DNA of 64,000 nt from Methylococcus mesophilus (lineage in GTDB: Bacteria > Pseudomonadota > Gammaproteobacteria > Methylococcales > Methylococcaceae). Numbering within the stretch: the first letter of the stretch is position 1; each line of letters opens with the position of its first letter. The stretch covers positions 3,665,501 through 3,729,500 of the forward strand of contig NZ_CP110921.1 of NCBI RefSeq assembly GCF_026247885.1. Direction: 5' to 3'. Positions 31,152 to 38,669 of this stretch are shown here, one piece after another. Below the pieces are notes generated by a model. The model had not been told where the DNA came from, did not search any database, and saw only the letters and a program-made list of their open reading frames with translations. A program made the translations under genes and the position numbers.

Positions 31152-32752
31152 CAGGGCTTGCGCCTGTAGAGCAGCACAGCGATGCCTGCCAGCAGCGCCA
31201 GTCCGCCGAGCACGTTGCGGATGGTCGAACCTTCTTTCTTGGCGGGCGGGTTTGCCGCGGTGCCACCGGCATTGCCGGCCTTCTCGCGCAAGCGGGTGTT
31301 CTCGTCCATGATGACCGCGTAGTCCCGCATCAGTTCGGACCAGCCTTCGGTGTAGGTGAAGCCGCCGGGGTTGCCGTGGACCAGACCCTTGTAAAGCTTG
31401 ATCAGGTCGTGCTCCCACATATCGGCATGCACGCGTTCCACGTGGCTGGGATTGTTGCCCTTGGCCCAGAACAGTTGGAAGAACCCGCCGGGGGCGTCCT
31501 TCTCCGGCGCCGGGGGGATGGGGCGGTTGGTCTTCTGGCCCGGCAGCAGGCCGTCTTTGAACAGCCCCTCGACTACCTGCTTGGCCTCCTGCTCCACCTT
31601 GAGTCCGGCGATTGTGCCCTTGTCGGCGGCCTCCAGATAGCTCTTGGCGAAGCTCGGGCTGTGGCAGTTGGCACAGGTGGCGTTCCAGCTTTCCTTGCGC
31701 CCTTCGAACCACGGATGCTTCAGGTTGTCGGCGATGGCCGGCGTGGGGTTGAAGCCCCAGCGGACCTTGCGTACGAGGTTGTGTGAGAACTCGCCGTTGA
31801 ACTCGAAATGGCAATACTGGCAGGTCGGCGCGGTGTAGCCGCCCTTGGTCAGGGCGTCCTTGAGCGGGGCCTCGAAGTTCCAGCTCGACTTGTGGGTCTG
31901 GTAGACCGTGCCGTGCTTGGACAGGGAGAAATTCTCCCATTCGTTGTGGTCTACGCCGTTGTGGCAGGTCGCGCAGGCTTCGGGCTGGCGGGCTTCGGCG
32001 GCCGAAAAGGTATGGCGGGTATGGCAGCCGTCGCACTTGTTCTGCTGGTAATGGCATTGATCGCAGCCCTGGGCGATTTCGCGCTCGGCCATGCCAGCCC
32101 AGATGGCGGTTTCGACATTGGCTTCCCAGTCGACGGCATGGGAAGGATGGCCCTTGCCCCACTGGGCCTGCGGCCACTGCTGCTCCTTTTCGGATTCGGC
32201 CTCGGCGAACTCCTGCACGTGGCAACTGCCGCATTGGGCACGGTCGGGCATGACCAGGTCCTTGTCGTGGCGGATGGACTGGGCCCCGACCTTGCCGTGG
32301 CAGTCGATGCAGCCGACTTCCTTGAGCGGCTCGCCTTCCTTCAAGAGGCCTTGTTTGACCAGATTCCTCTCGACCTCGGCCAGCTTATCCTTCTTGTAGA
32401 ATCGGGCATCCTGGCCGTTGCTGAGGTTGCGGATCGCATCGAGCTTCGCATGGGTGCTGTTTTCCCAGGCATGGAACGCGCCGGGCGTCAGGCTCTGGTG
32501 GCAGGCCACGCACTGGTCGCGGGTCACTTCGCCGGAGACCGCCGTGGGCGGCTGGTAGAAATTTCTGGGGTTCCAGTATTTCTGGATCGGGATCGGCTCC
32601 CAGTACTGCGAGAACTTGCCCTTGCCGGGATGGTCCTTCTCGTACTTGTCCTTGAGCTTGGAAAAATCCGTCTCGCCCGCTGCGGCGGATGCCGTCAGCT
32701 GAACGAGCATCAGCAAAGCGGCCAGCAGCCATGTCGTCGTTGTTCTGATCAT
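31151..32752 (-). CDS. haoA: Octahaem hydroxylamine oxidoreductase
   Basis: Periplasmic enzyme that oxidises hydroxylamine, the product of ammonia co-oxidation by methane monooxygenase in methanotrophs. It has 533 residues. Signal peptide at about 1-25. Eight CxxCH motifs begin at residues 81, 148, 174, 230, 240, 260, 311 and 360, the count expected for HAO. Y467 in GGFTYTEGW is my candidate for the tyrosine that cross-links to the P460 haem. A C-terminal hydrophobic helix (about 513-529) followed by YRRKP suggests membrane anchoring. The ATG at 32752 has a GGAGC ribosome-binding site, and a good promoter lies about 45 bp upstream. Confidence 0.94.
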   Translation of the reverse strand: MIRTTTTWLLAALLMLVQLTASAAAGETDFSKLKDKYEKDHPGKGKFSQYWEPIPIQKYWNPRNFYQPPTAVSGEVTRDQCVACHQSLTPGAFHAWENSTHAKLDAIRNLSNGQDARFYKKDKLAEVERNLVKQGLLKEGEPLKEVGCIDCHGKVGAQSIRHDKDLVMPDRAQCGSCHVQEFAEAESEKEQQWPQAQWGKGHPSHAVDWEANVETAIWAGMAEREIAQGCDQCHYQQNKCDGCHTRHTFSAAEARQPEACATCHNGVDHNEWENFSLSKHGTVYQTHKSSWNFEAPLKDALTKGGYTAPTCQYCHFEFNGEFSHNLVRKVRWGFNPTPAIADNLKHPWFEGRKESWNATCANCHSPSFAKSYLEAADKGTIAGLKVEQEAKQVVEGLFKDGLLPGQKTNRPIPPAPEKDAPGGFFQLFWAKGNNPSHVERVHADMWEHDLIKLYKGLVHGNPGGFTYTEGWSELMRDYAVIMDENTRLREKAGNAGGTAANPPAKKEGSTIRNVLGGLALLAGIAVLLYRRKP

Positions 32753-32798
32753 CGTGTGTGCTCCTTCGGCAATCCGTCCCGGCTTGTTACCGGTCGAA

Positions 32799-32827
32799 AG
32801 TATCGGGGCAAAACTAAATGGCGTCAA
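32799..32827 (-). promoter_or_regulatory. Sigma-70 type promoter of haoA
   Basis: On the minus strand TTGACG (32822-32827), exactly 17 bp, then GATACT (32799-32804), about 45 bp before the haoA ATG. Likely the main promoter for haoA-haoB and possibly ccmABC. Confidence 0.6.
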
Positions 32828-32881
32828 TAAGAAGCGTTGTTCGAGCCGCCGGGGATTGCCGGAACACCGGCCTGCCTGATG

Positions 32882-33598
32882 TCACTCCGATGTGCTTGGG
32901 CTCCAGAACGCCTGGCTGACGACCGGGTGTTCCTTGAGCTGCTTGAGGATGCGCTCCAGGTGGGTTCCGTCGACCGAGGCGGCGGCGAGCGTGGCTTCGA
33001 TTTCGATCTCCTCGTCGCCGAAGGCGTGCACCGCCAGATCGCCGAGCGGATAACCCGCCTGCTGCAGCACCTGTTCCACCAGCGCCAGTGCATCCTTCCG
33101 CCATTGGCGCGGGGCGATGACGTAGACGGTATGGGTGACTTCCACCGCCGGCGTGTCGATCGGCTGCCGGTTGATGCGGTCGACCACGGGACGCAGCAGG
33201 GTGTTGGCCGCGAGCACGAAGACGGTTCCCATCAGTGCTTCCAGGACCAGGTCCGCGCCGGCGCAGGCGCCAACCGCCGCCGATCCCCAGAGGGTGGCGG
33301 CGGTGTTCAGGCCGCGGACGTTGCCTTGTTCGCGCATGATGACGCCGGCCCCCAGGAAGCCGACGCCGGAAACGACATAGGCGACGACGTGCACGGCGCC
33401 GTCGTGGCCGTGCAGGCGGTTCGCCATGTCGACGAAGATGGCGGCGCCCAATGCGACGAGGACGTTGGTGCGGAGGCCCGCGGTACGCTGGCGGAACTGG
33501 CGCTCGAGTCCGATCACAGCGCCGAGCACGAAGGCCGCGGTGAGGCTGATCAGGGTGTCCAGCAAGGAGGTGATGTTGATGTTCTGGATCGCTTCCAT
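32882..33598 (-). CDS. MgtC/SapB family membrane protein
   Basis: Inner-membrane protein, 238 residues. Several helices at about 10-130 carry family motifs LGAVIGLERQFRQRTAGLRT and GVGFLGAGVIM. A soluble C-terminal ACT-like domain is larger than in the shortest members. MgtC relatives affect magnesium limitation and ATP synthase in pathogens, but the role here is unknown. The ATG at 33598 lies one base after the upstream gene stop, so it is probably the last gene of a four-gene operon from 35433 down. Confidence 0.87.
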   Translation of the reverse strand: MEAIQNINITSLLDTLISLTAAFVLGAVIGLERQFRQRTAGLRTNVLVALGAAIFVDMANRLHGHDGAVHVVAYVVSGVGFLGAGVIMREQGNVRGLNTAATLWGSAAVGACAGADLVLEALMGTVFVLAANTLLRPVVDRINRQPIDTPAVEVTHTVYVIAPRQWRKDALALVEQVLQQAGYPLGDLAVHAFGDEEIEIEATLAAASVDGTHLERILKQLKEHPVVSQAFWSPSTSE

Positions 33599-33599
33599 G

Positions 33600-34388
33600 T
33601 CAGAGTGCCTGTTTCGGGTTCGTAGCCGCCAATTCATCGGCAATGCTTTGCAAGATTGGGGTGGCGATGCCGGCTTGTTTTGCCCAGCTCAGCGCCCGCC
33701 GCAGCCGCACAGGCGCGGTGCGCCCCATGCAGATGTGGTTGGGGTCGCCGGCGAAGCCTTCCAGCATGCCGGCCATCAGCCGGTCGCGCGGCAGGCGGGT
33801 TTGGGTGAGCCACTCCTGGAGGTCGAGGATTTCGCGGGCGGTTTCCTCCGCCAGTTCGCGGTGCCGTTCCCACAGCTCGCTCACCGTCCCGCCGCTGCGG
33901 AGGCCGGCGATATTGATGGTGAGGATGTAGAGGTTTTTCCGGACCAGCTCGTTCAGCAGTTCCTCGTCGGGAATGGCATGGCAGGGAACCTCGATCGCCT
34001 CCAGGGCCTGGACGACCAGCCCGGCGCGGGGGCCGGCGACCGGCGTGGGCAGCACCGGGACGAAGGGTCGACCTTTCTTCTTGTCGAACCACACCACGAT
34101 CACGGTGGGATCGGAGAGGCCGTGAAGCTGCCAGTCGCGGGGCAAAAGTTCGTTCTGCAAGAGCCCCAGCCGTCCGTGCCATGCCGGAGGCAGAGACTCC
34201 AGCACCCGATGCAGCTCGGTTTCACCGACCGCGACGAGCACCAGATCGGGCTCGGGAATCGCCCTCGCCACGTTTGCCGGCTGGGTCCCGCGGAGGACGG
34301 GGTAGACGGGGTGGCCGCATTTCAGGAACCCCCGGGCGAACAAATCGCCCATTTCGCCCATCCCGATGATGACGACAGGTTTTTTCAT
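33600..34388 (-). CDS. NAD(P)-binding protein, ketopantoate reductase-like
   Basis: A 262-residue protein with an N-terminal Rossmann fold (VVIIGMGEMGDLFARG, about 5-20) and DLVLVAVGETELHRVL. The helical C-terminal half includes LNELVRKNLYILTINIAGL, a lysine- and asparagine-containing segment like that of PanE-type or 6-phosphogluconate-dehydrogenase-like enzymes. Substrate not recognised. It lies 20 bp after the HAD hydrolase gene and one base before the MgtC-like gene. Confidence 0.7.
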   Translation of the reverse strand: MKKPVVIIGMGEMGDLFARGFLKCGHPVYPVLRGTQPANVARAIPEPDLVLVAVGETELHRVLESLPPAWHGRLGLLQNELLPRDWQLHGLSDPTVIVVWFDKKKGRPFVPVLPTPVAGPRAGLVVQALEAIEVPCHAIPDEELLNELVRKNLYILTINIAGLRSGGTVSELWERHRELAEETAREILDLQEWLTQTRLPRDRLMAGMLEGFAGDPNHICMGRTAPVRLRRALSWAKQAGIATPILQSIADELAATNPKQAL

Positions 34389-34408
34389 GGCTCCGATTCC
34401 TGCCGGAT

Positions 34409-35059
34409 TCAGCCGGCGCACAGGAGGTGCGGCAATTGTGCCATCGACTCGAACACGATGGCACCGGCCTCGGTGAGCGTATCGGGCGCCTCGTCGGCGG
34501 CATAGCCGTACACGGTCATGCCGGCCGCCCGCGCCGCCAGCACGCCGCTGCGAGAGTCTTCGACGACCGCGCAGCGCTCGGGACTGGCGCCCATCCGCCG
34601 GGCCGCGTGCAGGAAGAGGTCGGGCGCCGGTTTGGGCCGCGCGACCTGGGCGGCGGAATAGGCATGCCCGCCGAAGAAGACGTCGAGCCCCGTTACTGTC
34701 AGCGACAGCATCAGCCGGGCCGGGGGCGACTGGGAGGCGACGCACAGCTTGCCGCCGCGGGCCGTCAGCAGATCGAGCACCGGGCGTACGCCTTCCACCG
34801 GCTGCAATTCGCGCTGGAATCCCTGGGCCGTGGCGATGCCGAGTTCATAGAACCAGTCGGCGTTCAAGGGGGGCTGGGTAGCCGTTTCGGCCCAGCGGGC
34901 CACGTCCGCCATGGTCTTGCCCTTGAACATGGCGCGCAGGGCGTCAGCCTCGACCGGCAGGCCGCGTTCGCTGAAGAACGCGGCGGTGATGCGGTTCACC
35001 AGCCGCTCGCTGTCCACCAGTACGCCGTCGCAGTCGAAGATGATGAGTTCGTACTTCAT
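34409..35059 (-). CDS. HAD-family phosphatase (beta-phosphoglucomutase-like)
   Basis: A 216-residue haloacid-dehalogenase hydrolase. Motif I is FDCDGVLVDSE with D9 and D11, motif II serine lies in CVASQSPP, motif III lysine in RPKPAPDLF and motif IV in VEDSRSG. The cap inserted after motif I places it with phosphoglycolate phosphatase / beta-phosphoglucomutase-like enzymes. The start overlaps the VOC gene stop (ATGA), so the genes are coupled. Confidence 0.87.
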   Translation of the reverse strand: MKYELIIFDCDGVLVDSERLVNRITAAFFSERGLPVEADALRAMFKGKTMADVARWAETATQPPLNADWFYELGIATAQGFQRELQPVEGVRPVLDLLTARGGKLCVASQSPPARLMLSLTVTGLDVFFGGHAYSAAQVARPKPAPDLFLHAARRMGASPERCAVVEDSRSGVLAARAAGMTVYGYAADEAPDTLTEAGAIVFESMAQLPHLLCAG

Positions 35060-35433
35060 GCGGCCGGGCCGATGAGTTCCACGGCGTTGCCGTCCGGGTC
35101 GCGGCAGAACACGGCGCGCCGTCCGGAGCGGCTGGTGGTGTAAGAAATCCCTTTCTGTTCCAGCCGGGCAAGCAATGCTTCCCAGTCCGCCACTGCCAGC
35201 GCTACGTGGCGGTCCCGCCCGCCGTGCTCGGGCCGCTCCGCGCCGAGGTCGGGGTTGGGCAGCACCATCAGATGGATTTGCTGAGCGCCGAGGTCGTACC
35301 AGATCCCGTCGAAATCGAAAGCGGGCCGGGCGTTGCTGGGCGTCAATTCCAGAACGCCTTCGTAGAAGCGGCGGCTGGCCTCCAGATCGGATACCAGGAG
35401 GGAGACATGGTGCAGATGGCTGATGATGGGCAT
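35056..35433 (-). CDS. VOC (glyoxalase/bleomycin resistance) family protein
   Basis: A 125-residue vicinal-oxygen-chelate fold protein with two beta-alpha-beta-beta-beta units: HLHHVSLLVSDLEASRRFYE and RHVALAVADWEALLARLEQ. The metal-ligand candidates are H8 or H9, a middle histidine and the glutamate in GNAVELIG. Specific reaction unknown. It is the first gene of the minus-strand operon running to the MgtC-like gene. Confidence 0.85.
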   Translation of the reverse strand: MPIISHLHHVSLLVSDLEASRRFYEGVLELTPSNARPAFDFDGIWYDLGAQQIHLMVLPNPDLGAERPEHGGRDRHVALAVADWEALLARLEQKGISYTTSRSGRRAVFCRDPDGNAVELIGPAA

Positions 35434-35861
35434 GTGGGGCGTCGTACTCCAATCGGGCTATGGCCACGGGGCTCGGATTGTGCCAGAAGCGGGGGGAGGC
35501 AAGTAAGCGGGGTGTCGGGGTAAAACAGAGCGGCGTTGGATTTCCGCGGTATGGCCGGTTGCCGGTCGCGTTGATGCCGGTAGATATTCACCGCAGCTGA
35601 TGCTGCTAATGCCTTGCGTCTGCGCTCAACCTCCGCGGGGACGGCGGAGATTTAATCTCGCCGATGGTGGGCGGCCTTGCCGCTACGGCAGGACGGTCCT
35701 CCTTGGTGCCAAAGGGTATCCCGATGACGCGATAAAATGGGCTGTACGTTGTACATTCTCCAAAATGTCTTGGCCTGATACATTAACCAGAGGCATGAAG
35801 TTGAAGCACGATCATCTCCGTGCGCGGCGCGTCGTTCCAAAGAAATCGATATCGATCATTG
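35434..35861. other. Intergenic start of accessory islet
   Basis: A 428-bp stretch with no convincing gene. It holds a TGTAC-GTT-GTACA inverted repeat (35742-35754) and AT-richer sequence than its surroundings, which may form the control region for the following small genes. Short frames on both strands show no family features. Confidence 0.4.
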
Positions 35862-36233
35862 ATGAGGTTGATCAGGCGCCTGTCACCTTGCTACCTCACT
35901 ACGCCGAACGGGTCGGCACTGAAGTCGCTGCTGGCGGAAGCACTGTTCGGCCTCATCGCCTCCTGTGAATGCCCCGGCCACGTCCTGCTCGAAACCCTCG
36001 ACCGCGTCTCTGAATGGGGCACAGTGGGGCGGGTCATCGTCAGCGGTTTTCACTTGCCGCTGGAACAGCAGGTGCTGTGCTCGATGTCCAGGCGCAAAGG
36101 GTGTGTGGTCGAGGTGCTTGCGTGCAATCGTCCGGTACGGGTCCTGGCGAGCGAGATTGTCGTGCCTTACGTCGCAGATGAGAGTCCGCTAGCCGCGCTG
36201 CTGAACGAGAGGAGGATGCGTGATGGCATATAG
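35862..36233 (+). CDS. Small unknown protein of accessory islet (gene A)
   Basis: An open frame of 123 codons from the ATG at 35862; it could also begin at 35820 (GTG). The segment GRVIVSGFHLPLEQQVL followed by a VVEVLA strand looks like a Rossmann-type region similar to DprA-like or SLOG-like proteins, but this is only a visual resemblance. No clear ribosome-binding site. It overlaps the next gene by 11 bp, so the pair was probably built as a unit. It may be a shortened remnant, because the N-terminus is poor. Confidence 0.4.
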   Translation: MRLIRRLSPCYLTTPNGSALKSLLAEALFGLIASCECPGHVLLETLDRVSEWGTVGRVIVSGFHLPLEQQVLCSMSRRKGCVVEVLACNRPVRVLASEIVVPYVADESPLAALLNERRMRDGI

Positions 36234-36894
36234 TGCCACCTGGTTCTCGCTGGAACAGGAGGGGCTGCTGGCCCAGGCCTGTCTGTGCAACGGCCTGACG
36301 GCATTACGTCGCGCCAACCTTGGCGACAAGAAAGGACTTTTCTATTCGGCATTCTTCGAGTTGTCGATTGGTTTCGAGCGGGTGTTGAAGGTGATCTTGA
36401 TCCTGGACCATATGGCCAACAACAAATTGGCACCAGCGCCCAGCAAATACATCGAGGGGTTTCGTCATGATCTCATTCGTCTGTTCGATGCGACCAAGAC
36501 CGTTTGTACTGCACGGGGCCTGAGTTTTCTCGATGAGTTTCCGCCGGATTCTTTGCCCATCAGAATCCTCGACTTTTTGGATCGGTTTGCCGATACCGGC
36601 GGGCGACTCAAGTGCTTTGGGAGTCGCCATCAAGGGCTGTGTGTTGGACAGGAACCAACTGGTAAACGGCGTCTTCCCGGGGTAGAGACGGGACTATTTC
36701 TAGTGCTTGGTGGTCGAGATGCTGGGCGGAGTGCGAGCGCTGGTGAAAGATCGCCGACATCTACGCTGCGTCTGTCGATGCGAAACCCGGCGCGGCGGTT
36801 GTACGGGGAGAACGGCGCGTTCCTGACCCACGACGTTATGGAGGGTGGGACACCAGCTTCGACCGGGATTTGCCGGCACTGCATGGTTTTCTGA
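36223..36894 (+). CDS. Unknown helical protein of accessory islet (gene B), possibly HEPN-like, 3' end eroded
   Basis: The start ATG has an ideal GAGGAGG ribosome-binding site. The first 130 or so residues look like a real helical protein: FYSAFFELSIGFERVLKVIL and then a FRHDLIRLFDAT segment, a pattern that resembles HEPN-type nuclease or helper domains (low confidence). From about residue 133 (36620) the sequence changes to low-quality Gly/Arg/Ser-rich residues, which suggests a frameshift or deletion. Function unknown. Confidence 0.45.
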   Translation: MAYSATWFSLEQEGLLAQACLCNGLTALRRANLGDKKGLFYSAFFELSIGFERVLKVILILDHMANNKLAPAPSKYIEGFRHDLIRLFDATKTVCTARGLSFLDEFPPDSLPIRILDFLDRFADTGGRLKCFGSRHQGLCVGQEPTGKRRLPGVETGLFLVLGGRDAGRSASAGERSPTSTLRLSMRNPARRLYGENGAFLTHDVMEGGTPASTGICRHCMVF

Positions 36895-36900
36895 TGCATG

Positions 36901-37274
36901 AAACAGGATGCCGATTACCGGCCCTGGCCGAAGCCGACCTGCGGGCAAGACGCCGCCCCTTTATCGAGTTCATGCTCAGTGCCCTGCGCGATGGCATTCG
37001 CGAGGCGATGGCTACCGACCAAGTAGGCGATCAAGTAACCGACCAAGTAGCCGCGCTGATGCGGGCGATTGGAACCGGCGAATTGGGCAGCAAGGATGTG
37101 ATGCAGGCTCTGGGACTGTCCCACCGGCCCACATTCCGGGAAAACTACCTGAACCCAGCCTTGGCAGCCGAGTGGATCGAACGCACCCGGCCCAACGCTC
37201 CGCGCAGTCCGACCCAGCGTTATCGATTGACGCGCAAAGGCCATCGATGGCTGCAACGGCATACCAAGGGGTAA
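36901..37274 (+). pseudogene. C-terminal fragment of a Fic-family protein
   Basis: FIEFMLSALRDGIREAMATD, the repeated DQVGDQVTDQV, and LSHRPTFRENYLNPALAAEW with SPTQRYRLTRKG match the C-terminal linker and winged helix of Fic proteins. The catalytic core with its HPFxDGNGR motif is absent. Just upstream the family-like sequence jumps between frames (an ADYR segment in one frame, ALAEAD in another), which indicates at least one frameshift. Fic enzymes AMPylate proteins; this remnant cannot. Confidence 0.7.
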
Positions 37275-37312
37275 CGGCTCCGGTCCAGCGCCAAACGATT
37301 CGCCCTCGGTCG

Positions 37313-37325
37313 TGATAAGTTATCA
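37313..37325 (+). repeat. Perfect 13-bp inverted repeat TGATAA-G-TTATCA
   Basis: It lies between the Fic remnant and the aminopeptidase gene, 30 bp before the latter start. It could be an operator for apeB or a boundary mark of the islet. No copy was seen at the left edge. Confidence 0.35.
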
Positions 37326-37355
37326 AGTCTAAGGCTCAACTCTTTCCGCACCGCC

Positions 37356-38669
37356 ATGAACGACGACACGACGGCTGAATTCTCGGCCAACGCCCGGCAG
37401 CTTCTCGATTTCATCGACCAGAGCCCCAGCCCCTGGCATGCCGGACATTCGATTGCGGCCCGGCTGCTGGCGGCGGGGTTCCGGCGCCTGGAGGAGGGCG
37501 AGGTCTGGACGCTGGAGGCTGGCGATCGCGCTTTCGTGGTGCGGGGCGACTCCTCGGTGGTCGCCTTCGCCGTGGGCGAGAGGGCGCTGGCCGAAACCGG
37601 CTTCCGTATCGTCGGCGCGCATACCGACTCGCCCGGCTTGCGGGTCAAGCCGCGAGGGGCGCATGCGGAAAGCTCCATGCTGCGGCTGGGGGTGGAGGTC
37701 TATGGCGGGCCGATCCTCGCTACCTTCGCCGACCGGGATCTGGGCCTGGCGGGGCGGGTGGGCGTGCGGACGGAGGCTGGCGTCGATATCCGCCTGGTCG
37801 GCTTTCCGGATGCGCTGGTGCGCTTGCCGAACCTGGCCATCCACATGAACCGCGAAGTCAACAAGGACGGGCTGAAGTTCAACAAGCAGACCGAGTTGCC
37901 GCTGCTGCTGGCGGTGGCGGACGACACGCCGGCGGAGGACCGGCTGCGCGCCTTGCTGGCGGAGCGGGCCGGCTGCGAGCCTGAGGCTGTCTTGAGCTGG
38001 GAGCTGAGTGTGTTCGACGTTCAGCCGGGGGCTTTCTGGGGCCCGCAGCGGGAGTTCATTGCCGACAGCCAGCTGGACAATCTCGCCTCCTGCCATGCCG
38101 GCCTGAGCGCCCTGCTGCAGGCGTCCGACTCCGAGGCGGTGGCGGTGGCGGCGTTCTTCGATCATGAGGAAATCGGCAGCGAAAGCCACAAGGGCGCGGA
38201 CGGGGCGTTATTGCCGGACGTGCTGGAACGCATCGCGCTGGCTTTGGGTCTGGACCGCGTCCGGTACAAGCAGGCGCTTGCTCGCAGTTTCCTCGTCAGC
38301 GCCGACATGGCGCATGCCTATCAGCCCAATTTTCCGCAGTTTTACGAACCGCAGCACAAGGTCTTCGTGAACGCGGGGCCGGTCGTGAAGACCAACGCCT
38401 GTGGCCGTTACGCGACCGATGCGGAGGCGGCGGCGCGGATCATCCGCCTCTGCGAGCAGGCGGGGGTGCCGTACCAGCAGTATGTGCACCGCACCGATCT
38501 GGGCTGCGGCAGCACCATCGGCCCGATGACCGCTGCCCGCTTGGGCATCCCCGCGGCCGATATCGGCAACCCGATGTGGGCGATGCACAGCGTTCGCGAA
38601 AGCGCCGGGGTGCGGGATCACACCCACATGATCCGCTTGCTGCGGAGCTTTTACTCAGGGGGTGCCTGA
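37356..38669 (+). CDS. apeB: M18 family aminopeptidase
   Basis: Cytoplasmic dizinc aminopeptidase related to aspartyl aminopeptidase, 437 residues. Visible ligands are the histidine and aspartates in GAHTDSPGLRVKP, the glutamates in FFDHEEIGSES and the histidine near the C-terminus in HSVRESAGVRDHTHMI. Prefers acidic or other N-terminal residues in known relatives. The start lacks a strong ribosome-binding site. The 3' end overlaps the next gene on the minus strand by 15 bp. Confidence 0.93.
   Translation: MNDDTTAEFSANARQLLDFIDQSPSPWHAGHSIAARLLAAGFRRLEEGEVWTLEAGDRAFVVRGDSSVVAFAVGERALAETGFRIVGAHTDSPGLRVKPRGAHAESSMLRLGVEVYGGPILATFADRDLGLAGRVGVRTEAGVDIRLVGFPDALVRLPNLAIHMNREVNKDGLKFNKQTELPLLLAVADDTPAEDRLRALLAERAGCEPEAVLSWELSVFDVQPGAFWGPQREFIADSQLDNLASCHAGLSALLQASDSEAVAVAAFFDHEEIGSESHKGADGALLPDVLERIALALGLDRVRYKQALARSFLVSADMAHAYQPNFPQFYEPQHKVFVNAGPVVKTNACGRYATDAEAAARIIRLCEQAGVPYQQYVHRTDLGCGSTIGPMTAARLGIPAADIGNPMWAMHSVRESAGVRDHTHMIRLLRSFYSGGA

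Noticed and set aside
31152-32234. A frame-shifted minus-strand reading inside haoA that continues into haoB as one long frame.
   Set aside because: The haoA frame carries all eight CxxCH motifs and ends exactly at the haoB start; the other frame has no haem motif before haoB.
35600-35968. A 122-codon plus-strand frame before gene A of the islet.
   Set aside because: No ribosome-binding site, no family features, and it overlaps gene A in another frame.
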